Source: an uncultured Clostridia bacterium (GTDB lineage Bacteria > Bacillota > Clostridia > Oscillospirales > Acutalibacteraceae). Taken from it: DNA of 6,858 nt. Position 1 is the stretch's first letter; every line of letters starts with the position of its first letter. The DNA lies in NCBI GenBank assembly GCA_944381295.1, contig CALWKP010000079.1, positions 1 through 6,858 on the forward strand, in the 5' to 3' direction. The notes beneath the pieces were generated by a model. It worked only from the letters and a program-made list of their open reading frames with translations. It made no database searches and had not been told where the DNA came from. Below are positions 1 through 5,528 of this stretch, piece after piece. The translations under genes and the position numbers were made by a program.

Positions 1-1
1 G

Positions 2-127
2 GCAGAATTCTTGCTTTCTCGGGGAAGTGTTGTTATAAGGAAAATAATGATAGGAGTATTATCATTTTTGTTCATCATAACAGCCTGGGATGCGGGCGAT
101 TATAAGGGAAAGGCAAGGACGTTTTGA
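2..127 (+). CDS. C-terminal end of a membrane protein, possibly a TauE/SafE (TSUP) family permease (5' part outside the window)
   Basis: An open frame enters from the left edge and ends at TGA 125-127, giving 41 residues. It reads as a basic linker (LLSRGSVVIRK), one hydrophobic helix (IMIGVLSFLFIITAW) and a short polar tail with DAGDYKGKARTF. The pattern of an RG pair, then an I-R pair, a hydrophobic helix and an Asp just after it resembles the last helix of TSUP anion exporters such as E. coli YfcA, recalled from memory. The next gene starts only 3 bases after the stop, which supports a shared transcript. No start codon is visible because the gene is cut by the window. The family call is an inference from a short tail. 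That it is a real coding end is more secure than which family it belongs to. Confidence 0.45.
   Translation, partial: AEFLLSRGSVVIRKIMIGVLSFLFIITAWDAGDYKGKARTF
11..39 (+). promoter_or_regulatory. Possible sigma-A promoter with extended -10
   Basis: A TTGCTT at 11-16 is followed by a 17-base spacer and TATAAG at 34-39, with TG at 31-32 making an extended -10. The -35 matches the consensus in only three positions, while the -10 matches in five. It would give a leader of about 85 bases for the gene at 131. It lies inside what looks like the coding end of the upstream gene, so it could be an internal promoter or chance. Confidence 0.25.
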
Positions 128-130
128 GAT

Positions 131-829
131 ATGACAAAAGTATGGAAGAGCCTTGCGGCATGGTGCCTGATACTTATGTTGCTGCCGTTGGGGATGACGG
201 CAGTATCAGCAACGACATTTGAAGAACAATATGCGAGCATGGCGGTTGTTCCGGGAAGTCCGGCAGACCTCGAAGCACAGGCCAGTGCTTCGGAATCATC
301 GAGCAGTTCTGAGCCAGAGCCGGAGCCGGAACCAGAACCATCGAGTTCGGAAGTGACGCCATCCAGTTCGACGCCGGCCCCATCGTCGAGTTCGAGCAGA
401 CCGGCTGCGCCGCCGGCATCGAATTCCGAAACGGGCTCGGAGGACGAAAGTTCCAATAATTCCAGGATCAATTATCCTGTGGTATCCAGCCGCCTTTCGT
501 CAGAAGGGGTTGTGCTGCCGGTAGAGAGCAGTGTTTCCGAGCCGGACAGCAGTATTTCCCTGCCCAGTGTAGGGGAAGTCAGCGGAGCAGGGGATATCAT
601 TGCGTCGGGAATCGACGTTACCGTGGATAATGAGTTCAACATGATCGGCGTGATTTCCTGGGTATGTATCGGATTAGGCGTTGTCGTGGTAATTGTTGTA
701 CTGTTGAGTACGACAAGGCGTCCGCCAACAGGAGGATACGGTAGGAAACGGTATCGGAGAAAGCCGGTCAAGTCGAAGAAAAAGAGACTGCTGAACGATA
801 AATATTATCGGAACATCAGGAAGTATTGA
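131..829 (+). CDS. Secreted single-pass membrane protein with Ser/Pro/Glu-rich stalk and basic cytoplasmic tail, function unknown
   Basis: This 232-residue protein begins with a signal peptide (residues 1-27: basic start, hydrophobic core LILMLLPLGM, cleavage likely after AVSA). Residues about 50-125 are low-complexity Ser, Pro and Glu, including an EP repeat of five units flanked by Ser runs. Residues 126-170 remain Ser-rich with acidic residues. A single helix at about 172-192 (GVISWVCIGLGVVVVIVVLL) precedes a tail of 37 residues crowded with Lys, Arg and Tyr, such as GRKRYRRKPVKSKKKR. The predicted topology is N-terminus outside and tail inside. The stalk could span the cell wall or be glycosylated, which is inference. 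There is no LPxTG sorting signal. The ATG at 131 is chosen for the signal peptide that follows and for AAGGA at 115-119, 11 bases upstream. It begins 3 bases after the preceding stop and ends before a strong terminator. I recognise no enzymatic domain. Confidence 0.8.
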   Translation: MTKVWKSLAAWCLILMLLPLGMTAVSATTFEEQYASMAVVPGSPADLEAQASASESSSSSEPEPEPEPEPSSSEVTPSSSTPAPSSSSSRPAAPPASNSETGSEDESSNNSRINYPVVSSRLSSEGVVLPVESSVSEPDSSISLPSVGEVSGAGDIIASGIDVTVDNEFNMIGVISWVCIGLGVVVVIVVLLSTTRRPPTGGYGRKRYRRKPVKSKKKRLLNDKYYRNIRKY

Positions 830-861
830 GAGAACGGAAAATATGTTTTTCCCGGAAACGG

Positions 862-908
862 GGGCTGCTGCAAGACCGAACAGGATTCCATGCAGCGGCC
901 CTTTTTTT
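862..908 (+). terminator. Intrinsic terminator of the left transcription unit
   Basis: GGGCTGCTGCA (862-872) pairs with TGCAGCGGCCC (891-901), 11 bp with a single G-U pair and an 18-base loop. Seven T follow at 902-908. A small CCCG-GAAA-CGGG hairpin with a GNRA-type loop lies immediately before it at 851-862. It stands 33 bases after the stop of the stalk protein and insulates it from the sigma factor operon. Confidence 0.85.
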
Positions 909-1023
909 AGGACGGAAAGAAAATCCTGAGAAGAACTACATATTTTTAGCGAAGGAAACAGGGTTTTCCGCAGAGAAATGCAATATTTGGAAAGTGTAAA
1001 CTGTATTATAAAGGAAGGGGAAA

Positions 1024-1029
1024 AGGAGG
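1024..1029 (+). promoter_or_regulatory. Ribosome binding site of the sigma factor, with two possible starts
   Basis: AGGAGG is only 4 bases from GTG 1034 but 7 bases from TTG 1037, the next codon in frame. The usual spacing favours TTG 1037, so the protein may be one residue shorter than annotated. Both are weak initiation codons, which would keep the level of the sigma factor low. Confidence 0.6.
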
Positions 1030-1033
1030 GGTC

Positions 1034-1516
1034 GTGTTGCATTCGGCCGAGGATGTGCAAAGGGTTGTGGATACCTATGCTTCCACTTTGCTGCGGACGG
1101 CGTTTTCGCTGATGAAAAACCGCAGCGATGCCGAAGATATGGTACAGGAAGCATTGTTAAAATATATGGAAAAAGCTCCGGAATTTGAAACCCCACAACA
1201 TGAACGGGCCTGGTTGATTCGGGTAACGGTCAACCTGTGCAGGAACCGTCAGAACACGGCATGGTTCCGGAAAACGGTGCCTCTGGATGAGTCGATCCCC
1301 GCGCTCGAGAGCGAGGAAAGCCACGTGCTGGAGGCTGTGTTAGCCCTGCCGAAAAAATACAGGACCGTGATACACCTGTATTATTACGAAGGGTATTCGG
1401 TAGCGGATATCGCGCAGATCTTGGGACGGAAACAAAATACGATATTGTCGCAGATGAGCCGCGCGAGGAACCTGTTGAAGCAGAGCCTGAAGGAGGAATT
1501 TGATGAATTGCGATAA
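1034..1516 (+). CDS. RNA polymerase ECF-type sigma-70 factor
   Basis: This 160-residue protein has the two-domain plan of an extracytoplasmic-function sigma factor. Region 2 spans about residues 9-72. It contains the region 2.2 signature DAEDMVQEALLKYMEK (32-47), which contacts the core polymerase clamp, and AWLIRVTVNLCRNR (59-72), which lines the -10 recognition and melting surface. Region 4 spans about 99-152, with LPKKYRTVIHLYYYEGYS (105-122) and the helix-turn-helix VADIAQILGRKQNTILSQMSRAR (123-145) that reads the -35 element. Region 3 is absent, as expected for the family, and the length is normal. It directs polymerase to envelope or stress genes when its anti-sigma factor lets go. The next gene overlaps its 3' end, which is the usual arrangement for a sigma/anti-sigma pair. 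Many ECF factors activate their own operon, but I found no convincing ECF-type promoter upstream. The start could be GTG 1034 or TTG 1037. Confidence 0.95.
   Translation: MLHSAEDVQRVVDTYASTLLRTAFSLMKNRSDAEDMVQEALLKYMEKAPEFETPQHERAWLIRVTVNLCRNRQNTAWFRKTVPLDESIPALESEESHVLEAVLALPKKYRTVIHLYYYEGYSVADIAQILGRKQNTILSQMSRARNLLKQSLKEEFDELR
1491..1496 (+). promoter_or_regulatory. Ribosome binding site setting the anti-sigma start
   Basis: AGGAGG lies inside the last codons of the sigma factor gene and is 6 bases from ATG 1503. This favours ATG 1503 over the TTG at 1500. Initiation inside the preceding gene indicates translational coupling that keeps sigma and anti-sigma in proportion. Confidence 0.75.
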
Positions 1517-3041
1517 ATACCGCTCGGCAATGGACAAGCTGGAAGCGGAAGAAGAGTGGAAGGAGAAACTGGCGGACGCCATGAAGCGGCGTGCGGGCCA
1601 GCAGCCGCAAAAGGCGTGGCGGATGCAGCTTGCAGCAGGCTGCGCCTGTGTGTTTGTGCTGCTGGTAGCGGTGCTTTTGTGGAGAAATCCGGTGGCATTG
1701 CAAACAGCAGAAAATACAGCGGCGCAGGCCGCCGGGCAGGCCGGGGAACCGGAAACTGCCGGTCAGCCTGTGGCGTCGGCAGAGGCAGCAGCGGCAACAG
1801 CGGATGTGTTTGCAGCAGAAGGCGCGCCGGAAGAGGCAGGAAGCGGAGCGGAGACCGAAGAAACGGAAGGACAGAGCGAGAAACAGGATACAAGGATGCA
1901 GGAACGCATCGGGGAGAGCGCAGAGGAACCGCAACAGACCGCGGATGCAGGAACGGTGGAAAGTTCGGGACAGGCGAGTTCCCAAACAGTAGAAAATTCG
2001 TCGGTGACGGAAGGGAACGGACAGTCTGGAAGCGCGCCAAATGTGTTTACGGTCCGGGTAGAGGACCGGGAGTTGGTGTCGGAGATGGGCCGCGTGTACC
2101 GGAGAGATCACCGGAACCTGGAACTGGATACAGAGGAAAAGCAGGAACTGTACCGGTCGAAATATGTCGGAGAAGTCGGCACCGGGGAAGAATTTGCAGG
2201 AAATTATCCGGAAGGAAGCAAAGTGTATGAGATCTCCGGTTACAAGGCGGGAAGCGGATATATTGTAGTGTCGCCGGATGGAGAATCGGAAGCGGTGGAG
2301 CTGGTGGAAGTCCCGGAGGCGGAAAACTATACGTTTGAACAGGCAGCCGGTTGCTATACAGAGGAAGAGGACAGCGTTTATACGGTATGTTTGTATGAAG
2401 AGGACGGCGGGGTGTCGGTAGTAAACGACCTTGACCTTTTGGCGCAGCTGGACAGCATCAGTGAAGCGGCCCCGTTAGAAGATGCGCAGGTAGGGAATGG
2501 AGTACAGGCGGCATTGTATTTTTCGGATGGAGGACGTGCGGCAGCGGCTTTTGATCTGGATGATGGGACCGTAGAGCTCCTGGGAAATACGTATCGTCTG
2601 CCGGAAGGATTCCCGCAGAAAATGGAGAAGGCTAAGAAGGAAACGAAGTCGTTCAGTGAGGTGACAGGGTCGCCCAGTGGGGTGACAATGATGAGGATTA
2701 CGGCATCAGACGGAAGTTCGGTGGAGATCAAGGACCCGGCTGCCGCGCAGAAAGCGGTGGATAGTCTGCTGAAAAGTCCGGAATGGCTTGGGAAATATTA
2801 TGTTTTGGGAAAAACAGGTTTCTGTGGAAATTCGGAATTTACAGAGCTTGGTAAGATCGAGATTACACACAGCGGCGGGAAACTGGAACTGACCTTTACA
2901 CAGATCGATTCCTCGATGGTTTCGGTATTTGTAAGAGGGGATGGCGCGGAAGAAGGAGCCTATTCGCCTTACCACGGCAGGATTACCGCCCAGGAATGGA
3001 CAGATTTTTTGACATATGCCGAGGGACTTTCACAGCGATAA
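1503..3041 (+). CDS. Membrane-anchored anti-sigma factor with large extracytoplasmic region
   Basis: This 512-residue protein overlaps the sigma gene by 14 bases. Residues 1-40 are a short charged cytoplasmic segment (LEAEEEWKEKLADAMKRR at 13-30), likely the helix that sequesters the sigma factor. There is no HxxxCxxC zinc motif, so it is not a ZAS-type anti-sigma domain. A single helix follows at about 43-60 (LAAGCACVFVLLVAVLLW). Residues about 65-178 form a low-complexity linker of Ala, Glu, Gly, Ser, Thr and Gln. From about 180 the sequence looks folded, with a central beta-rich part up to about residue 375 and a C-terminal module at 392-512 (helix AAAQKAVDSLLK, then strands GKIEITHSGGKLELTF). 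The role of sigma inhibitor is inferred from gene order, overlap, topology and the short N-terminal helix. The outer part is presumably the sensor. I do not recognise its ligand. Release by regulated proteolysis is possible but not shown. The two neighbours downstream are also extracytoplasmic and may act with it. Confidence 0.8.
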   Translation: MNCDKYRSAMDKLEAEEEWKEKLADAMKRRAGQQPQKAWRMQLAAGCACVFVLLVAVLLWRNPVALQTAENTAAQAAGQAGEPETAGQPVASAEAAAATADVFAAEGAPEEAGSGAETEETEGQSEKQDTRMQERIGESAEEPQQTADAGTVESSGQASSQTVENSSVTEGNGQSGSAPNVFTVRVEDRELVSEMGRVYRRDHRNLELDTEEKQELYRSKYVGEVGTGEEFAGNYPEGSKVYEISGYKAGSGYIVVSPDGESEAVELVEVPEAENYTFEQAAGCYTEEEDSVYTVCLYEEDGGVSVVNDLDLLAQLDSISEAAPLEDAQVGNGVQAALYFSDGGRAAAAFDLDDGTVELLGNTYRLPEGFPQKMEKAKKETKSFSEVTGSPSGVTMMRITASDGSSVEIKDPAAAQKAVDSLLKSPEWLGKYYVLGKTGFCGNSEFTELGKIEITHSGGKLELTFTQIDSSMVSVFVRGDGAEEGAYSPYHGRITAQEWTDFLTYAEGLSQR

Positions 3042-3060
3042 CGGAACGAGGTGAAGGGGA

Positions 3061-3795
3061 ATGAAAAAAGTCGTCATGCTGCTGGCAATGGGGATTATCC
3101 TTTTGGGAACGTCTCTGTTTGGCAGTGTTGAGGGAAAACGGCCGTTTGAGCAGCTTTCGGAAGAAGATATTGAGGAAGTCCAGTTGATTGTAACGCCGCC
3201 GGGTGTAGAAACCGGGCTTTCGGAGATGGAGATTGAAGAACTGGTCGGGATCCTTCGGGATGTACGGATCTATCAGGAGGATAACAGTTACGAGGAATAT
3301 ACCGGTCAGGGCGTGATGTTTGAGATCTCTCTGGACAGCGGAGAAAAATTTGAGGTAGTGGCCTACAATCCGTTTCTGATTATTAACGGGATCGGGTACC
3401 GGACAGAATATGGACCGTGTCAGGAACTCAACTCTTTGGGGAACGACGTGGTGAATGCCATGGAAGTCCCGTGGCCGGTAGAAGCGTCAGGTCCGGAGAA
3501 CTATACGATTTCGGGGAAGATCACGAGGATTGAACCGGATATCACGTCGATTGATATCACGATAGAGAGCAGTTACGGGAGCCGTGAGGTAAAGGCAAAG
3601 CTTCCGGAGACAGTATTTGAGGAGTTATGGTCGGTGCTGGAATGTGAAGCGCCGGTAGAACTGGAATATCAGGATGCAGACGGGGAGGTGTTAAGCGGGA
3701 TAGAAGCAGGGACCCCGCAGCTGATGATTGCGGAAGATCAGGTGCGGCAGGTCACGATTTCGGGAATCGAGGCAATGTCGGTAATGATAGACTGA
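3061..3795 (+). CDS. Secreted or membrane-anchored protein of unknown function in the sigma operon
   Basis: This 244-residue protein starts at ATG 3061, 7 bases after GAGGTG (3048-3053) and 19 bases after the anti-sigma stop. Residues 1-22 (KKVVMLLAMGIILLGTSLFG) form a signal peptide or N-terminal anchor. No lipobox Cys is present and no cleavage site is obvious. The first module (about 28-135) begins with KRPFEQLSEEDIEEVQLIV. It has a helix at 55-67 (EMEIEELVGILRD) and strands FEISLDSGEKFEVVAY (87-102) and LIINGIGYRT (106-115). The second part (about 140-244) reads as strands TISGKITRIEP and SIDITIES, then a helix ETVFEELWSVL and more strands. Its only cysteines are C120 and C194, with no metal or catalytic motif visible. 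The helix-then-strand pattern resembles the C-terminal module of the anti-sigma factor. Its position between the anti-sigma and DUF4349 genes suggests an extracytoplasmic accessory to the sensor. This is inference and I know no family name for it. Confidence 0.75.
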   Translation: MKKVVMLLAMGIILLGTSLFGSVEGKRPFEQLSEEDIEEVQLIVTPPGVETGLSEMEIEELVGILRDVRIYQEDNSYEEYTGQGVMFEISLDSGEKFEVVAYNPFLIINGIGYRTEYGPCQELNSLGNDVVNAMEVPWPVEASGPENYTISGKITRIEPDITSIDITIESSYGSREVKAKLPETVFEELWSVLECEAPVELEYQDADGEVLSGIEAGTPQLMIAEDQVRQVTISGIEAMSVMID

Positions 3796-3835
3796 TGAGA
3801 GAATTTTGAAAAAGGGGATCCGAAGGAAGAGGAAC

Positions 3836-3840
3836 GGAGG
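3836..3840 (+). promoter_or_regulatory. Ribosome binding site setting the DUF4349 start
   Basis: GGAGG lies 7 bases before ATG 3848. The frame could be opened from TTG 3806, but that would put 14 charged residues in front of a lipoprotein signal peptide and it lacks a comparable site. ATG 3848 is therefore preferred. Confidence 0.75.
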
Positions 3841-3847
3841 AGAGACC

Positions 3848-4810
3848 ATGAAACAGGCGATACTTGCAGGGATTTGTGTTATCAGTATGATTCTGGCTAC
3901 CGGATGCAGTGCGTCGTCGAATATGGCGGCACAGGGGGCCGTAGGGGCATCATCCGAGAACTATACTTCCACGAGCAGCAGCGTCGCGGTGTCGGAGGCT
4001 GGTGTTGCCGAAGATGCCGCAGCGGAAGTGGATGCCGGTGTTGGGGAGATCGCGGCAGCCAGCGAAGAAAAGATCATCCGGGATTATTTTTATGAGATCG
4101 AAACGCTTGATTTTTCTGCATCGGTAAGCGCGGCGGACCGCATTTGCAGCGAGATGGGCGGATACATGCAGGAATCGAGCGTGGAAGGGGATTCGCTTTC
4201 CGGAAGGAAAACGCTGCGCAGCGCACATTTTGTGCTGCGGATTCCGGCAGAAAAAACAGGGACGTTCCAGCAGGGACTGGAAGAACTGGGAACCATACGG
4301 AATCAGTCCTCCACGAGCCAGCGTGTAACGGAAGAATATTTTGATATTGAATCGCGGCTGAAGAGCCTGCGGGCGCAGGAAGAACGGCTGTTGGAGCTTC
4401 TGGAACAGAGCGGGACGATGGAAGAGATCATTACCGTGGAACAGGCTCTTGCAGACGTGACCTACCAGATCGAAAAGCTCACCGGTGAATTGAAGAGGTA
4501 TGATTCCCTGACGCAGTACAGCACGGTGACCATTGATCTGTATGAAGTGCTGGAACCTTCTCCGGATGAAACGATACCGGTGACATTGGGTGAAAAGATC
4601 GGGGCACAGTTCCAGAGTACGCTGCGCGGGATGGCAGCCGTTGGCGAAAGTCTGTTGATTATCGTGATCGGCGGGTTGCCGATATTTGCAACCATCGCAG
4701 TGATTGTGGTCGTGATCTGTCTGATCGTACGCCGGCACAATAAGAAGCTGGAAAAGAAAAGGCAGGAGGCGCTGAACGCGTTAGAGGAAAAGAAGAAACC
4801 GGAAGAATAA
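3848..4810 (+). CDS. DUF4349 family lipoprotein with C-terminal transmembrane helix
   Basis: This 320-residue protein has a lipoprotein signal peptide with lipobox ILATGC, lipidated at Cys20. A Ser/Ala/Glu-rich linker runs to about residue 70. Residues about 73-236 match the DUF4349 pattern. The first strand is YEIETLDFSASVSAADRICS, followed by GGYMQESS and LRSAHFVLRIPAEKTGTFQQ. Next comes SSTSQRVTEEYFDIESRLKS. A long amphipathic coiled coil (about 164-215, LRAQEERLLELLEQSG through VTYQIEKLTGELKRYD) and the closing strand STVTIDLYEV complete the domain. A helix at about 268-295 (LLIIVIGGLPIFATIAVIVV) and a charged tail (RRHNKKLEKKRQEA) end the protein. The topology is a lipid anchor outside, a domain outside and the tail inside, so the protein is anchored at both ends. 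The biochemical function of DUF4349 is not known to me. Such genes often sit beside ECF sigma/anti-sigma pairs in Firmicutes, as here. It is likely the last gene of the operon, 52 bases after the preceding stop. Confidence 0.88.
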   Translation: MKQAILAGICVISMILATGCSASSNMAAQGAVGASSENYTSTSSSVAVSEAGVAEDAAAEVDAGVGEIAAASEEKIIRDYFYEIETLDFSASVSAADRICSEMGGYMQESSVEGDSLSGRKTLRSAHFVLRIPAEKTGTFQQGLEELGTIRNQSSTSQRVTEEYFDIESRLKSLRAQEERLLELLEQSGTMEEIITVEQALADVTYQIEKLTGELKRYDSLTQYSTVTIDLYEVLEPSPDETIPVTLGEKIGAQFQSTLRGMAAVGESLLIIVIGGLPIFATIAVIVVVICLIVRRHNKKLEKKRQEALNALEEKKKPEE

Positions 4811-5140
4811 AGCTTTCCTGATTGCCCGCCAGACAAAGTTCAGACTTGTGGTCAGTATGTTGGGCGGCAAGGGGATGGGAAAGGAAGTTCCCAAAGGATT
4901 GTTCGGGAGTAATAAGATGTTCCTGGTCGTACAAAGGAATCTTTTTCTGGAAAGGGATCATGCATGGGTACTAGGGAATTTTTCACGGATAACCGGACAG
5001 ACGTGGGAGAAGAAAAAAACTCCGATGCGGGTGTGATCGTTCGATCTTGCCACTAAGTGAACCGAAGGCTACAAGGGGTAGGCAATCTGTCCGTCTCAGG
5101 TCCGCGCGAAAAGAAGGAAGAGGCAATAGAAAGCAGTTTG
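4811..5140. other. Gene-free stretch with nested complementary segments, possible structured RNA
   Basis: I see no credible gene here. A GTG-started frame of 62 codons at 4848-5036 has no ribosome binding site and no protein-like pattern. Several complementary segments are visible. TTGCC-GCC (4822-4830, one bulged C) pairs with GGCGGCAA (4863-4870). TGGGAA (4876-4881) pairs with TTCCCA (4888-4893). CGGACAGA (4994-5001) pairs with TCTGTCCG (5086-5093) and encloses GATCG-TT-CGATC (5035-5046) and TTGCC (5047-5051) with GGCAA (5081-5085). The last two stems abut, as in a multi-branched RNA. No clear U-rich terminator follows the operon here. It matches none of the riboswitch, RNase P, tmRNA or SRP cores I could compare by eye. 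It may be a structured RNA, an operon 3' untranslated region or decayed sequence. Confidence 0.35.
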
Positions 5141-5222
5141 AAAAAATAGCAGACCCCGACGGTTTTGTCAATGATAAAATGAACGGCTGGCGCCGTCATT
5201 GACAAGATCGCCGGGGTCCGCT
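5141..5222 (-). terminator. Long imperfect inverted repeat ending in a minus-strand T-tract
   Basis: Bases 5148-5174 and 5196-5222 form a 27-bp inverted repeat with 23 exact pairs. The four differences leave two G-U pairs and two mismatches whichever strand is transcribed. The 21-base loop holds a further perfect hairpin, ACGGC-TGGC-GCCGT (5183-5196). On the minus strand the stem is followed by one A and then six T (complement of 5141-5146), the layout of an intrinsic terminator. On the plus strand no T-tract follows. The stem is much longer than an ordinary terminator, so it may be a repeat element or the 3' end of a small minus-strand RNA. No direct repeat flanks it. Confidence 0.55.
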
Positions 5223-5235
5223 GATTATGCAAACA

Positions 5236-5268
5236 GGAGGGCAAAAGCAAACCATGCTTTTGCCCTCC
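5236..5268. repeat. Perfect 14-bp hairpin
   Basis: GGAGGGCAAAAGCA (5236-5249) and TGCTTTTGCCCTCC (5255-5268) are exact reverse complements around the 5-base loop AACCA. No T-tract follows on either strand, so it is not a canonical terminator. It lies 13 bases from the larger inverted repeat, forming a tandem pair of hairpins. It could be an RNA-stabilising structure, a degenerate terminator or an intergenic repeat. Confidence 0.7.
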
Positions 5269-5412
5269 ATATAGTATGAGGACGAAGGATCCGCTATTGG
5301 CCGAAAGAGGAACCTCCGCAATTGTCTTAGTATTTTTTAATTTTTCACAAGTTCCGGACAACATATGGCTATCAGAAGAGCAAAATGAAGGAACGGATGA
5401 CACGAGTATGAT

Positions 5413-5460
5413 AAAAAATCGGCGGTTTCGAGCGATTTCCGCTCCAAACCACCGTTTTTT
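5413..5460. terminator. Bidirectional intrinsic terminator
   Basis: The stem pairs CGG, GGTTT and GAGCG (within 5420-5434) with CGCTC, AAACC and CCG (within 5440-5454) around the loop ATTTC, with two single-base mismatches. Six T follow at 5455-5460 on the plus strand. Six A at 5413-5418 give a T-tract on the minus strand. It stands about 70 bases past the stop of the minus-strand hydrolase gene, which it should terminate. It would also stop read-through from the plus-strand sigma operon. Confidence 0.8.
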
Positions 5461-5528
5461 GTGTTGTGCATTTCGGAAAATGTTCGACGCCGTTATGTTG
5501 TGAAGATGGGTAAACCTGATTTAGGTAC

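Noticed and set aside
312..345. GAGCCG-type tandem repeat as a repeat locus
   Set aside because: It simply encodes the Glu-Pro repeat of the stalk protein and needs no separate annotation.
1004..1009. TATTAT as a -10 element for the sigma operon
   Set aside because: No acceptable -35 hexamer lies 15-18 bases upstream, so a sigma-A promoter cannot be supported. An ECF-type reading from GGAAAC at 955-960 also lacks a matching -10.
1230..2111. Long minus-strand open frame of 293 codons opposite the sigma and anti-sigma genes
   Set aside because: It is rich in Arg, His, Cys and Pro with no domain pattern. It lies antisense to two well-supported genes and is a composition effect.
1556..2230. Plus-strand frame of 224 codons inside the anti-sigma gene
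   Set aside because: Its Gly/Arg-rich, low-complexity translation is the shifted reading of the Ala/Glu-rich linker.
3950..4738. Minus-strand frame of 262 codons opposite the DUF4349 gene
   Set aside because: The plus strand carries a complete, recognisable lipoprotein. The antisense translation has no protein-like features.
4916..4950. Weak hairpin TTCC/GGAA followed by five T as the operon terminator
   Set aside because: The stem is only four to seven pairs with a bulge and a 12-base loop, too weak to call.
5094..5135. Resemblance of CAGGTCCG followed by GAAGGAAG to the SRP RNA core
   Set aside because: The two blocks are not in the required hairpin with the GGAA-type loop, and the paired opposite strand of the SRP helix is missing.
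5236..5268. Cyclic di-GMP riboswitch because of GCAAACC in the hairpin
   Set aside because: The segment is a simple perfect hairpin and lacks the second stem and the rest of the conserved aptamer core.
5053..5403. Minus-strand frame of 116 codons
   Set aside because: It runs through both arms of the long inverted repeat and the perfect hairpin and has no ribosome binding site, so it is not a credible gene.
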